Positions 34,088-43,322 of a stretch of DNA of 51,812 nt are shown one piece after another. The position numbers were made by a program, and so were the translations under genes. Source of the stretch: CAUZFZ01 sp963579025 (lineage in GTDB: Bacteria; Planctomycetota; Planctomycetia; Planctomycetales; Planctomycetaceae). Within the stretch, counting starts at the first letter, position 1. Each line of letters starts with the position of its first letter. The notes beneath the pieces are model-generated. The model made no database searches, had not been told where the DNA came from, and saw only the letters and a list, made by a program, of their open reading frames with translations. Location: the NCBI GenBank assembly GCA_963579025.1, contig CAUZFZ010000059.1, positions 1-51,812 of the forward strand, written 5' to 3'.

Positions 34088-34915
34088 ATGAATACACTTG
34101 CGCGAATTACCGTTTGGTCCGATATTTCTGGCATTGATGTGTTTACCAACGCGAGCGAGTCTTCGCCGGACTGTGTCGAGGGAAAGACATGGAAGACCGA
34201 AGGGGACCTTGCGTCCGACGAGATTCAGGAAGTGATGGAGTGGCTTGAGTCGCAGGGAGCCAGGCCGGCGTATAAGCGACTTGGGGATTTCCAGTGCTAC
34301 AAGCTTGAACTCGTTCGGATTTATTCAGACGACGAGCTGCGAGACTACAGATGGTTCACTCTTGAGCCATCAGCCGTGTACACAGGAGGGATCTGGGAGG
34401 GAACCTGGCACATCGACAAATCGTCAATGGACGAGGTCGTCCCACTGGCTCGTGTTGCAGGTGAGCAGGGTATCGTTGTGTCCACGCCATTTCGTTCGGA
34501 GATTCTTGCTTCGTGCCCCATTGGCGTGACGATGACACCCATTGCTGTCGTCGCTGACCAAAGCGGAGCGTCTGAAGAAGCTGATGCTCCTGTGGCCTAT
34601 AGCTTGGGCAGCGAAATGCAGTTTCCGCCTCTCCTGACTCCTCCTTGTGAGTTTGTAAATGCAAGCGCGCGGCCGGTTGACACGTGTGATCATACGAAAG
34701 GATTTTTTCTTGCGGAAGGACACTACAGGGAACCCGAGCTGCATTATCGAAAGGAAGACGTCACACGAGTCGGAAATGCCGACGTCGCTATGACGAATGA
34801 GGTGTTCGGCTTCCGCCATCAGATATCTCAGGGGCTTGTCGTGTCCCACCGCTTTCGACAGCTTGTACATTCTAAGGGTATTCAGGCACACTGGTTTCCC
34901 GTCCACGAACATTGA
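34088..34915 (+). CDS. Orphan protein, unknown (275 aa)
   Basis: A 275-residue soluble protein with no signal peptide or membrane segment. I do not recognise the family. The C-terminal part (GLVVSHRFRQLVHSKGIQAHWFPV) is weakly reminiscent of immunity-protein-like families whose ends read '...S..l...l....I.G..f.PV', but this is only an impression. Base composition is visibly more AT-rich than in the neighbours and codon choice is less GC-biased, so recent acquisition is possible. It lies alone between the DUF1552 gene and a convergent minus-strand operon. The open frame is long and uninterrupted, which supports a real gene. Confidence 0.6.
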   Translation: MNTLARITVWSDISGIDVFTNASESSPDCVEGKTWKTEGDLASDEIQEVMEWLESQGARPAYKRLGDFQCYKLELVRIYSDDELRDYRWFTLEPSAVYTGGIWEGTWHIDKSSMDEVVPLARVAGEQGIVVSTPFRSEILASCPIGVTMTPIAVVADQSGASEEADAPVAYSLGSEMQFPPLLTPPCEFVNASARPVDTCDHTKGFFLAEGHYREPELHYRKEDVTRVGNADVAMTNEVFGFRHQISQGLVVSHRFRQLVHSKGIQAHWFPVHEH

Positions 34916-35096
34916 CACTCCCATGAGCACCGATGGAATACCCTGTGAGCAACCCCACACCAGAGGAATCAAGACTCGGCGACGCAGTTCTCTCGAGTGA
35001 ATCGAAACCCGTCGCGGACCTTCTCGGGCAAGGCGTCAACCGATGTTACTGACGATGGCGATTCTGTGCTGGTACTGGCAGCACGGTAGCCGGGCG

Positions 35097-35474
35097 TCAA
35101 TTGCGCCCCCGCTGAGAACGCGAGATCGCGACCATTGCGATCGCCATGGGCAGTATCGTGCCGAGGATTCCAAAGAACCCGCTGGACATGGCATACCCGG
35201 CGACCGTCGCAATTTCGGCTGGCTTCGGTGCCGTGCTGGACATCGCCATGGCAGAGAATTGTCCGTACGCAGAATAGGTGGCGAGCAACGCGGCAAGTCC
35301 CGGAAGTGGAGAAAGGCAGGCATAGATCTTCGTGCCGAGCGGGAACCTGGGCTTTGCAATCAGCGCCACGCCGACGACGGACAGAGCCAGTCCCAGCAGG
35401 AGATACGACAGCCCGCCAGCGCGGAACAGGAATCCAAAATACGACAATTGCTGAACCTGGTCTCCGGGCGGCAT
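35097..35474 (-). CDS. Small three-span membrane protein, unknown
   Basis: A 125-residue hydrophobic protein with about three membrane helices (about 17-38, 50-67 and 94-117) and a basic C-terminus (SRSQRGRN). Family not recognised; the helix layout loosely recalls MotA/TolQ-like proteins but no diagnostic residues are seen. AGGAAG lies eight bases before the ATG, and the gene begins 22 bases behind the stop of the TPR metallopeptidase-like gene, so both form one operon. A role in the same envelope process is inferred. Confidence 0.65.
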   Translation of the reverse strand: MPPGDQVQQLSYFGFLFRAGGLSYLLLGLALSVVGVALIAKPRFPLGTKIYACLSPLPGLAALLATYSAYGQFSAMAMSSTAPKPAEIATVAGYAMSSGFFGILGTILPMAIAMVAISRSQRGRN

Positions 35475-35496
35475 CGTGGTTTCTTCCTGGTATCGA

Positions 35497-38262
35497 TTAT
35501 TCGTCGTTTTTCAACTGCTCGGCGAAGCGACGTTCGCGGTCGGCTCGGTCTTTGTCGCCGCGGGACTCGTAGACCTTTGCCAGGACTGAATGGATGTCGG
35601 CGTCCATGACGTCAATGTACAGGGCCTGACCGGCCCATTTGCCGGCTGCTTCCAGGTCGTCACGTTCAACTGCCATTTGTGCCAGCTTCTTGCGGACGAC
35701 TGCGTTGTCTCCATCGAGTCGGGCGATCGACTCCAGCACGCTTTGCAGTTTGTCGGTCTCACCGAGCTTCACGTAAGCGGCGGCCTGTCCCTTCAACCAC
35801 TCGTCCGTCCCGGGCAGATACGCTTTTCCGATGCCCAGCTTGTCACGTCCGAGTTCGTAGAGACGCGCCGCGTCCGCGGCTTCGCCCTGCAGCAATCGGA
35901 CGCGGGCCAGCATGCCGAGCACTCGGCGATCCGGTTTCTCGGCATCCAGCGCCGTCTGCAGAAACTCCTCTGCTTCGTCGATGTCCTGCGCCAGCATTTC
36001 GAGCTGAGCCAGCACGACGGCGGCCAGCGGCTCGCGGGCGTTCTTTTCGAGTGCGGCTTCCGCCAGTTCGCGCGCCTGACGACGACGGTTCACTTTCAGC
36101 ATCGCCGCCGCGAAGCCCGCCATCGCGGACGGGTCGTCCGGGTTCGCGTTGAAGTATTTCTCGAGGTCGGCAAGTGACTTCGGCGCTTCGACTGCCGATC
36201 CGCCGAGTTCTTCTTCCACAATTCGCTTCAGGAACGCGTGATAGCCCGCTTCGAATTCTTTGACAGACACTTTGAAGACCTGCTCAATCCCCGTGTTCGT
36301 CGGGACATTCCGCCGATACGAGTCCAGCAGCGCGGCAATCGTTTCTTCTCCGTAGGTTTCAATCATGTACTGGGCGTACAGCCGGCTCTGGCAGTAGGCG
36401 AACTGCCAGTCGAGTGGTGTCGGCGGCCGGACGAAAATCTGTGTCAGTTCGTCGAGGCTCCACAATTCGCCGCGCGGGACGCGTTCGAGTAACAGCCTGT
36501 TCCACACGGCCGGGCGTTCGATGTTCTCGCTGGTGACGGCCAGAGCCTCTGTGAACCAGTGCGGGATGTTGAATCGCGTCTGCTGCAGCGTGACCACGTG
36601 AACGAACTCGTGCTTGATGACTCTCGCCCAGTTGTACGGCTTCTCGACCGCCGTGGGCGACGACAGCGCGACCATCATGCCTGTCGATGCCCCGATCGTC
36701 TGAATCCAGGGCAGCCCGATCATGCGGGCGCTGAACCATTGATGAGCCGACAGGCCCTTCGCGTTGTGATAGATCTCAAACGTTGTGCGGTTCGGCGGCT
36801 CGAACTGGTACAGCTCGACCAGTTCGGCGTAGACCTCTTCGAGGTACTCAGCCATGTATTCGCCCAGGATGCGGTCGGCCTGAGAATCGACACGAATGAC
36901 AAAGTGGTCGGTTGAAATCGTCTCGTATCCACCGAGGACGCCCAGCACCTTGCGCATGTTACTGACACGCACGTGATACGGGTCGGCCTTAAACGCATCG
37001 TCGAGAATCTCCTTCGCCTGTTCACTTCTGCCCATCTGCATGTAGAGCATTCCCAGGGCCGTCTTCGGCTGCGACAACTGCGGCATCAGGCGGATCGCAT
37101 GCTGGTACAGCTTCTCGACCATGTCGAATTTACGCTTCGTCTCCAGTCCTCTACCAAAGGCTGCCAGAAAGACGCCCGGCTTCGGGTTCCGTCGAGCGAC
37201 GCCAATGACGAGTTCTTCCAACCGGGTTGGCTGTTCAGGAACGTCGTCGTCGATCGCGTCCAGGTTGGCGAGCAACTGCTTCAGCCGCTCATCGTCTGCG
37301 TCGGCATCCGCTTTTGCGTCGATCAAGTAATAACAGGCGGCAATTCGTCCGAGCGTGCCCTGATCGACCGCGTTGACCTGTTCGGCCTTCTGCAGACTTT
37401 CCAATGCCGCACTGATTTCGCCCTTCGTCAGCTCGACATCCGCTTTGAGCTGCAGAGCAATCACCGAGTTTTCCTGAACGGCGACGGCCTGCTTCGCGAA
37501 CAGCGCGGCCTGATCGAGGTCGTGTTTCTGCAGCGCGGCAGCTCCCAGAGCCACGATGGCCTCAACGGCGCGAGGGTTGATGGCGAGCGCCTTCTTCAGA
37601 TCGGGAATCGCCTGGGCTCGGTTGTATTTCTCCAGCAACAGGGCACCGGACACGAGATGCGTCTGCCAGGACAGCTCGTCGTCCTTCAGAGCATCGGTGC
37701 ACAGTGTGTTGATGACGAAGCCGAAAATCTGCGAGACGCTGTGCCATCGCGCGTATTCCGCTGAGCCTTCGGCAACCAGCATGAGTGTTTCCGCATCTGT
37801 TGGCTGCTTGCGGTTGTAGTAGCGCACGAACCAGCGAAACCCAATGTCAGCTTCTTCGAGTTGCCCCAGCTCGACCTGCAGTCTCGTCTGTACCATCCGG
37901 GCGCGAGCGTGATCTGCATCGTGCTCCAGTGCCGCCTGGCAGGATACAGCGGCCTCTTCCAGTCGCCCGATGGCGAACTGCAGTTCGGCCAGCCGGGCAA
38001 GGATGTTCGGGTCTTCCTGGTCAGCCGCGGCGAGCTTCGCGATGGCTTCGGTGTACTGTCCCTGAGCTTCCAGTGAGCGACTCAGACCAACGGCCGCCGG
38101 CACGCTATCGGTCTCGGTTTCCAGGATCGCCACGTAGTCGGCCGCCGCCTCTTCGTAACGACCCTTCTGCAGGTGCTCACGCGCGTCCTCCAATCCCTCC
38201 GCGAAAGCAGGCATCGAGAACGCGAGAAACACGACAATCAGGTGGGCGCGGACAGGACTCAT
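35497..38262 (-). CDS. Exported TPR protein with gluzincin (peptidase MA-like) domain
   Basis: A 921-residue exported protein: signal peptide (MSPVRAHLIVVFLAFSMPAF), N-terminal tetratricopeptide repeats (about 22-440), a metallopeptidase-like domain (about 450-700), then further TPRs (about 705-915). The metal site is visible as HEFVH (551-555) with the third ligand Glu572 in HWFTEALA, the gluzincin arrangement of peptidase MA-type domains (PF13485). Proteolytic activity is therefore plausible but substrates are unknown. TPR flanks suggest protein-protein contacts in the periplasm. The 3-TM gene is cotranscribed downstream. Confidence 0.88.
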   Translation of the reverse strand: MSPVRAHLIVVFLAFSMPAFAEGLEDAREHLQKGRYEEAAADYVAILETETDSVPAAVGLSRSLEAQGQYTEAIAKLAAADQEDPNILARLAELQFAIGRLEEAAVSCQAALEHDADHARARMVQTRLQVELGQLEEADIGFRWFVRYYNRKQPTDAETLMLVAEGSAEYARWHSVSQIFGFVINTLCTDALKDDELSWQTHLVSGALLLEKYNRAQAIPDLKKALAINPRAVEAIVALGAAALQKHDLDQAALFAKQAVAVQENSVIALQLKADVELTKGEISAALESLQKAEQVNAVDQGTLGRIAACYYLIDAKADADADDERLKQLLANLDAIDDDVPEQPTRLEELVIGVARRNPKPGVFLAAFGRGLETKRKFDMVEKLYQHAIRLMPQLSQPKTALGMLYMQMGRSEQAKEILDDAFKADPYHVRVSNMRKVLGVLGGYETISTDHFVIRVDSQADRILGEYMAEYLEEVYAELVELYQFEPPNRTTFEIYHNAKGLSAHQWFSARMIGLPWIQTIGASTGMMVALSSPTAVEKPYNWARVIKHEFVHVVTLQQTRFNIPHWFTEALAVTSENIERPAVWNRLLLERVPRGELWSLDELTQIFVRPPTPLDWQFAYCQSRLYAQYMIETYGEETIAALLDSYRRNVPTNTGIEQVFKVSVKEFEAGYHAFLKRIVEEELGGSAVEAPKSLADLEKYFNANPDDPSAMAGFAAAMLKVNRRRQARELAEAALEKNAREPLAAVVLAQLEMLAQDIDEAEEFLQTALDAEKPDRRVLGMLARVRLLQGEAADAARLYELGRDKLGIGKAYLPGTDEWLKGQAAAYVKLGETDKLQSVLESIARLDGDNAVVRKKLAQMAVERDDLEAAGKWAGQALYIDVMDADIHSVLAKVYESRGDKDRADRERRFAEQLKNDE

Positions 38263-38621
38263 GGTTCCACTCCGTTCGGCAGATTGAGGACTCGTGCCAC
38301 GGTGCAGAAATGGTGTCCCACGCGAGGCTGCGTGACCCGTGAGCCGACGGCGCTAGCCGCGGGTGCAATCGGGCGTTGACTGGCGACCCGCGGCTAGCGC
38401 AGTCGGCTCAGAAATGGAACATCAATTCTGCATCACAGCACCAGGCCATGATGACCCATCCGACGGTCTGTGAATACGAAACAGGCACACGACGTCGCTT
38501 CGAGACCTGAATTCAGAGTCGTTCCTTACACAGTACGGCACCCTCCGCTAACGTCCGGCCACGAAATCGTCGCCGGCTGATCAGCCGGTCGGGAACGACA
38601 TCTGACGACTGGAAATACCCT
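38263..38621. other. Intergenic stretch with one hairpin repeat
   Basis: No gene is seen apart from the hairpin at 38341-38409, which is listed separately. The two flanking genes diverge, so promoters for both should lie here; none could be assigned with confidence. Confidence 0.5.
38341..38409. repeat. Hairpin repeat (GAGCCGAC / GCTAGCCGCGGGT family)
   Basis: The arms 38341-38364 and 38386-38409 contain a perfect 14-bp core (CGCTAGCCGCGGGT with ACCCGCGGCTAGCG) and matching outer ends (GAGCCGAC with GTCGGCTC), around a 21-base loop. It is unlike the other hairpin families in the window. Confidence 0.88.
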
Positions 38622-39410
38622 GTGCAGGACCTGGCGGACAAGTGGGCATTGATCACCGGAGCGTCATCCGGAATCGGTGAGGAATATGCGCGACAGTTCG
38701 CGGCGCTGGGCATGAATCTGATCATCGCGGCCCGGCGGGAAGATCGTCTGAACGCACTCGCTGCGGAGCTACAGGACCGGTACTCCGTTACGGTCGCTGT
38801 GTTGCCGGTCGACCTGCTGGCAGACGGACAGCCAGCCGGTTTACTGGAACAGGTACGGCAGCTCGGTCACCCGGTCGAAGTGCTGATTAACAACGCGGGA
38901 TTCGGAATCCTCTCGCGAGTCAGCCAGACAGAACCCGCTCAGGCCAGCGAGATGATCGCCCTGAACATCAAGGTGCTGGCCACATTGACGTATGAGCTGC
39001 TGCCCGACCTGCTGGCTCGGGGTAGCGGGACGGTGATCAACATCGCATCGGTCGCCGCGTTTCAGCCGATCGTCTACATGCCCGTGTACGCCGCGACGAA
39101 AGCGTTTGTCCTGCACTTCTCCGAATCCTTGTGGGCGGAAGTGCGTGACCGGGGTGTGCATGTTCTGGCCGTCTGTCCGGGCCCGACGAAATCCGAGTTC
39201 TTTGATCTGGCCGGGATGAACGGCTGGTACACGAAACTATCGCACACGCCAGCAGATGTTGTGGGTGCGACGTTGCGGGCCATGAAGCGAAAAAAGAACT
39301 TCACTGTTGTGGGATGGTTGAACCGTCTGGTAGCTGTGTCACCTCGGGTCACCGCGCGGAGAGTGGTGATCAAACTGTCCGAACGCATTATGCGACCAGA
39401 TCGCGGTTGA
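38622..39410 (+). CDS. Short-chain dehydrogenase/reductase (SDR)
   Basis: A 262-residue classical SDR. The Rossmann motif TGASSGIG is at 12-19, NNAG at 90-93, and the catalytic Ser143, Tyr156 and Lys160 (YAATK) are all present, so an active NAD(P)(H)-dependent oxidoreductase is expected. The basic residues ARRED after strand 2 (about 36-41) favour NADP(H). A hydrophobic patch near the C-terminus and the PGPTKSEFF segment resemble the DltE/YqjQ-like subgroup. The start is GTG at 38622. Substrate unknown; the HEAT-repeat gene follows 54 bases downstream. Confidence 0.9.
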   Translation: MQDLADKWALITGASSGIGEEYARQFAALGMNLIIAARREDRLNALAAELQDRYSVTVAVLPVDLLADGQPAGLLEQVRQLGHPVEVLINNAGFGILSRVSQTEPAQASEMIALNIKVLATLTYELLPDLLARGSGTVINIASVAAFQPIVYMPVYAATKAFVLHFSESLWAEVRDRGVHVLAVCPGPTKSEFFDLAGMNGWYTKLSHTPADVVGATLRAMKRKKNFTVVGWLNRLVAVSPRVTARRVVIKLSERIMRPDRG

Positions 39411-39464
39411 AAACCTGCGGCGATATTCGTCAGTATCGTGCAGGGCCTGACGGGGACATAGATC

Positions 39465-40760
39465 ATGCAGTTCGCTCAATCGCTTCTTTTCTGCTCGCTG
39501 TTCGTGTTAACAGCTTCCGGTTTTTGCCGCGCCGACGTGCTGGAGTTGACCAGTGGCGGCCGACTCAGCGGCACGCTCGCCGCAGACACGGCCGACGACG
39601 CCGAAATCCTGCAGATCACACTGCTGACCGGTGCCGAGGTCCGCATTCCGGCCTCGCTGGTCAAAGAAGTCGTGCGTCGTCCACTGAAGTTTGAGGAATA
39701 CGAAGTCCGGGCAAGGCACATCGACACAACAGCCCCGGCACACTGGGACATGGCCGAGTGGTGTCGCGAACAGAACCTCGACGCACAGCGCGACTATCAC
39801 CTGGAACGAGTCCTCGAGTACGACCCCGAACATCGGAAGGCGCATTATGGACTCGGCCACACTCGGCAGGACGACAAGTGGCTGACGCGTGAGGAATTCG
39901 AAGCCCAAAAGCGAGCCGCGGGTTTCGTCAAATTCGAGGGAAAGTGGATCCCGGCCGAGAAACTCGACCAATTGCAGGCCAATTCCGCAAGCTCCAAAGC
40001 GCAGGCCGAGTGGTTTCGGAAAGTCCGAGTATGGTTCAACTGGGCCAGCGGGCGCGATGCTCGCCGTCAGGCCGACGGACTTGCAAACCTCAAGACGATC
40101 CGCGATCCCGATGCGATTAGCGCTATGATTCAGTTTCTGGGAAAGAGCGAGCACGCCGATGTGCGGGCCCTGTTCATTGAGACGATCTCAAAAATGGACT
40201 CGCCGGCAAAGGTGCCGCCTCTGGCGCAGTTAGGCATCTATGAAGACGTGCGCACGCTGCGTGATCAGGCGATGGCGTCCATTCCGGAAGAGGGATCGAA
40301 GACGGCTCAGGCAATCTTCATTCGGGCACTGCAGGACAAGCGAAACCTGGTTGTGCGACGCGCTGGCGCCGCTTTAGGTCGCATGGGCGATGAATCCGCG
40401 GTCCCAGCATTGATGCGAGCTCTGGTCACAACGCATACCTACAAGGTAACGGTGCCCGTGCAGAGCTACGGTGGGTCGTTTGGCTCGGACGGTTCCATCG
40501 GAGGTGGTGGCGTTTCGCTGCCTCCGGATATCATCGCCGGGCTCAAAACGGGCGTCTACGACAGCGTTCAAACCGTCCCACTGCTGGGTGCCCGGGGAGC
40601 GACCAAGGTCGTGCCGGTCTCGGTACAGCAACAAAACCCGGAAGTGCTGACCACACTGCGCAGCCTCACCAAGCAGGACTTTGCCTTCAATGAAAAAGCA
40701 TGGCAGCGCTGGTGGAACGTCGACCGTCAGCAGACCAAGCTCGCCCCGGATTTGCCGTAA
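39465..40760 (+). CDS. Exported HEAT-repeat-like protein
   Basis: A 431-residue exported protein with a signal peptide (MQFAQSLLFCSLFVLTASGF) and a first segment typical of planctomycete proteins that read ADVLELTSGGRLSGTL. A middle region has YGLGHTRQDDKWLTREEFEA. Helical repeats of HEAT/PBS type follow (about 210-325, for example NLVVRRAGAALGRMGDESAV). The C-terminus contains a Gly/Ser-rich loop (SYGGSFGSDGSIGGGG). A scaffold or binding role outside the cytoplasm is inferred; no catalytic motif is seen. Confidence 0.8.
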   Translation: MQFAQSLLFCSLFVLTASGFCRADVLELTSGGRLSGTLAADTADDAEILQITLLTGAEVRIPASLVKEVVRRPLKFEEYEVRARHIDTTAPAHWDMAEWCREQNLDAQRDYHLERVLEYDPEHRKAHYGLGHTRQDDKWLTREEFEAQKRAAGFVKFEGKWIPAEKLDQLQANSASSKAQAEWFRKVRVWFNWASGRDARRQADGLANLKTIRDPDAISAMIQFLGKSEHADVRALFIETISKMDSPAKVPPLAQLGIYEDVRTLRDQAMASIPEEGSKTAQAIFIRALQDKRNLVVRRAGAALGRMGDESAVPALMRALVTTHTYKVTVPVQSYGGSFGSDGSIGGGGVSLPPDIIAGLKTGVYDSVQTVPLLGARGATKVVPVSVQQQNPEVLTTLRSLTKQDFAFNEKAWQRWWNVDRQQTKLAPDLP

Positions 40761-40828
40761 GAGGCGCCGATCCCGTACTCGTGTCTCGTGTGGTGTGGAC
40801 CGCGCACAAATGAATTGCATCTCACGAT

Positions 40829-42133
40829 ATGAGTGGAACCAGTGGCAGACGCAGACATCGCCCAAACGGCCGGGCTCGCATTTCAACCGGGCAAAGGCCG
40901 TTGATCGAAGCTGACGTCGCAGCGCTGCCCGTCGTCACGCTGAAGACGCCTACCCCGCATCCCAACATCTTTCGCAAACGCATTCAGGATATCCCCGGCG
41001 ACGTACAACCCGGGAGTTGCGTTGCGGTTCGTTTGCCGGACGATTCGCATTTTGGATACGGCTATTGCAATTCGCAGTCGTCGATCGCTTTGCGAATGAT
41101 CTCGACACAGTCCGATCCTCCGGATGTTGCTTACTGGGATCGCCTGCTGGAACGCGCGGTGCGGCTGCGGACTGAGACGCTGAAGCTGGACGAAGTCACC
41201 AATGCCTGTCGGCTTGTGAATGGCGAAGGGGATTTTCTGCCTGGGCTCGTCATCGATCGCTACGACGACGTGCTGTCTGTCGAGGCGTATTCACTGGCGA
41301 TGTTTCGACGAGCGGAAGCCATCGCAGAGCGACTCGCCAACATTGTCGGCACGCGGCACACGATTATCCGAACCAGTCCCTCGTCGGAGACGCACGAGGG
41401 CTTCGATGCCGATCCTCTGACGTCGAACGAACTGCCGCCCACTGTCAACGTGCAGGAATTCGGGACGCGCTTCCGAGTTGCATTCGAAGGTGGTCACAAG
41501 ACCGGCTTCTTCTGCGATCAACGCGACAACCGACACCGGCTGGCACTGGAATGCGAGGGGCAATCGGTGCTCGATCTGTGTTCGTACACGGGTGGCTTTG
41601 CTGTCCAGGCGATGAAACTCGGTCGCGCTGCCGACGTGACCGGAGTCGAACTGGACCGGAGCCCCCTGGAACTCGCCAAAGCGAATGCCAACCTGAATCA
41701 GGTGCGGGTCAACTTTGTATGTGCCGACGTTTTTCCGTGGATGCGTGACATGATCCGCAACGACCGACAATTCGACGTCGTGGTGCTCGACCCGCCCAAG
41801 CTGATTCATTCGCGCGATGAACTGGAAGAAGGCAAACGCGCCCACTTCGATCTGAACCGCCTGGCCATGCAACTTGTGCGTCCTGGCGGACTGATGGTCA
41901 GCTTCACGTGTTCGGGACTGCTCTCCCGCGAGGAGTTTGACCGACTGCTCTGCTCGGCATCCCGGCAGTCCGGTGCTCCCTTGACCGAGGCAACACCTGA
42001 GAACGAATTCCCACGTCGTGGTCCGCGCGACGTACAGATCATCGACCGCACAGGTCCAGGTGGAGACCATCCCGTCGCAACGAACTGCCCGGAGTCCGAT
42101 TACCTCAAGGCCACATGGATGCGGCTGTATTAG
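40829..42133 (+). CDS. Class I SAM-dependent rRNA methyltransferase (RlmI-like)
   Basis: A 434-residue protein of the RlmI/RlmK-type 23S rRNA cytosine-C5 methyltransferase family. A PUA-like N-terminal region (about 40-95, TPHPNIFRKRIQDIPGDVQP) precedes LVNGEGDFLPGLVIDRYDDV, SAM motif I VLDLCSYTGGFAVQAM (about 247-262), the acidic ADVTGVELDRSPLELA loop, and motif IV VVVLDPPKL (about 317). The C-terminal FTCSGLLSREEF segment holds a Cys typical for 5-methylcytosine enzymes. The start is uncertain: 40829 has no clear ribosome binding site, and TTG at 40901 behind AAAGG is an alternative that keeps the whole domain. Confidence 0.85.
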   Translation: MSGTSGRRRHRPNGRARISTGQRPLIEADVAALPVVTLKTPTPHPNIFRKRIQDIPGDVQPGSCVAVRLPDDSHFGYGYCNSQSSIALRMISTQSDPPDVAYWDRLLERAVRLRTETLKLDEVTNACRLVNGEGDFLPGLVIDRYDDVLSVEAYSLAMFRRAEAIAERLANIVGTRHTIIRTSPSSETHEGFDADPLTSNELPPTVNVQEFGTRFRVAFEGGHKTGFFCDQRDNRHRLALECEGQSVLDLCSYTGGFAVQAMKLGRAADVTGVELDRSPLELAKANANLNQVRVNFVCADVFPWMRDMIRNDRQFDVVVLDPPKLIHSRDELEEGKRAHFDLNRLAMQLVRPGGLMVSFTCSGLLSREEFDRLLCSASRQSGAPLTEATPENEFPRRGPRDVQIIDRTGPGGDHPVATNCPESDYLKATWMRLY

Positions 42134-42160
42134 CTTGCCACTCGACTGGAGAGACGGCTC

Positions 42161-42346
42161 ATGTCAACTGACGATCCATTACTGGAGAATCCGGGTGAAT
42201 TATCTGCGACAGCGACCGACGAAACAGTTGCGGCGACGGTCGCACTCGCACAGCGGCGTGGCGATGAGTTGACTACAGGTGTCGTGTCATCGATCGCACA
42301 CGAACATGTCATGAATGCTGCGAGGAAGTCCTTGCTGTGCAGGTAA
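42161..42346 (+). CDS. Small hypothetical protein (61 aa)
   Basis: A 61-codon frame behind GGAG at nine bases spacing, starting 28 bases after the rRNA methyltransferase gene. The product is acidic and soluble; the family is not recognised. It ends just before the preferred start of the membrane hydrolase gene. The good ribosome binding site and tight spacing support it, but the short length keeps it uncertain. Confidence 0.45.
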   Translation: MSTDDPLLENPGELSATATDETVAATVALAQRRGDELTTGVVSSIAHEHVMNAARKSLLCR

Positions 42347-42377
42347 TCTGGTATCCCGAATCTTGGAAATCGCGACA

Positions 42378-43304
42378 GTGACGTCACAAGACGGCAAATC
42401 CCGACCAGCGCAGCGCTGGCGTCGAATTCTCATCCGTGTCCTGTTGTTTTATCTGGTGCTTACAGGGATGTTGACACTGCTGCAGAGGAAGCTGATTTAC
42501 CAGCCGCATCGTGAAGCACAAATCCCGGTTTCCGCAGCCGGGCCGCTTGCCCGATTCGTCGAACATGTGCAGATAACCGCGCACGATGGAGTCGTTCTGA
42601 ACGGCTGGCACGTCACTGCACAACAGGGCAAGCCACGCTGTTCCATTCTGTTCTTTCCCGGCAACGCCGGTAACAGGCAGTGGCGAGTCCAGCCGCTGTC
42701 ATTGCTCAGCGAACAGGGCTGCGATGTGTGGCTCATCGACTACCGCGGCTACGCGGAGAACGCCGGGTCACCCACGGAAGCGGACTTCGCCAAAGATGCC
42801 CGCTCGGTCTGGGAATATCTCACGACAGACCAGAACATCGCTCCTGAGAGCATTGTTGTTTACGGACAGTCTCTGGGTGGCGGCGTGGGCGTGCGACTTG
42901 CTTCGGAACTATGCACGGACGGTGTGTCCCCGGCCGGACTGGTCACGGTGGCGACATTTTCGTCAATGGTCGACGCGGCGAAACACCATTACCCTTTCTT
43001 TCCGGTCAACTGGATTCTGGTGGATCGTTTTTTGTCAGTTGATCGAATGGCAAATGTCACCTGTCCGTTGCTGCATATTCACGGAGCTCGCGACAGCATT
43101 GTTCCCATCGAACTCGGTCGCCGATTATTAGCACGCGCCCCTGAAGAGTCGTCATCTGGAGTCAGTAAGCAGTTTCTTGAGCTGCCCAACTCGGATCACA
43201 ACGACATCTTCGCGACAGCCCCGGATCAGTACTCGCAGGCGATCAACGAGTTTCTGACGCGTGCACTCGCTCGCACCGACCCAGACGCGCAACCGCCACG
43301 CTGA
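42378..43304 (+). CDS. Membrane-anchored alpha/beta hydrolase (ABHD13/Bem46-like)
   Basis: A 308-residue serine hydrolase with one N-terminal membrane anchor (RILIRVLLFYLVLTGMLTLL, about 15-34). The domain carries the oxyanion segment ILFFPGNAGN, nucleophile elbow YGQSLGGG (Ser165), catalytic Asp239 in HGARDSIVP and His274 in NSDHND, so the triad is complete. The closest pattern is the ABHD13/Bem46 group; the substrate is unknown. A longer open frame begins at 42315, but the GTG at 42378 with GGAA upstream clears the small ORF and starts shortly before the anchor. Confidence 0.8.
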   Translation: MTSQDGKSRPAQRWRRILIRVLLFYLVLTGMLTLLQRKLIYQPHREAQIPVSAAGPLARFVEHVQITAHDGVVLNGWHVTAQQGKPRCSILFFPGNAGNRQWRVQPLSLLSEQGCDVWLIDYRGYAENAGSPTEADFAKDARSVWEYLTTDQNIAPESIVVYGQSLGGGVGVRLASELCTDGVSPAGLVTVATFSSMVDAAKHHYPFFPVNWILVDRFLSVDRMANVTCPLLHIHGARDSIVPIELGRRLLARAPEESSSGVSKQFLELPNSDHNDIFATAPDQYSQAINEFLTRALARTDPDAQPPR

Positions 43305-43322
43305 GACGAGTTCAGCCTGCAG

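Noticed and set aside
34933..35052. 39-residue frame behind the orphan gene
   Set aside because: Poor ribosome binding site, no recognisable pattern, and a competing short frame in another phase.
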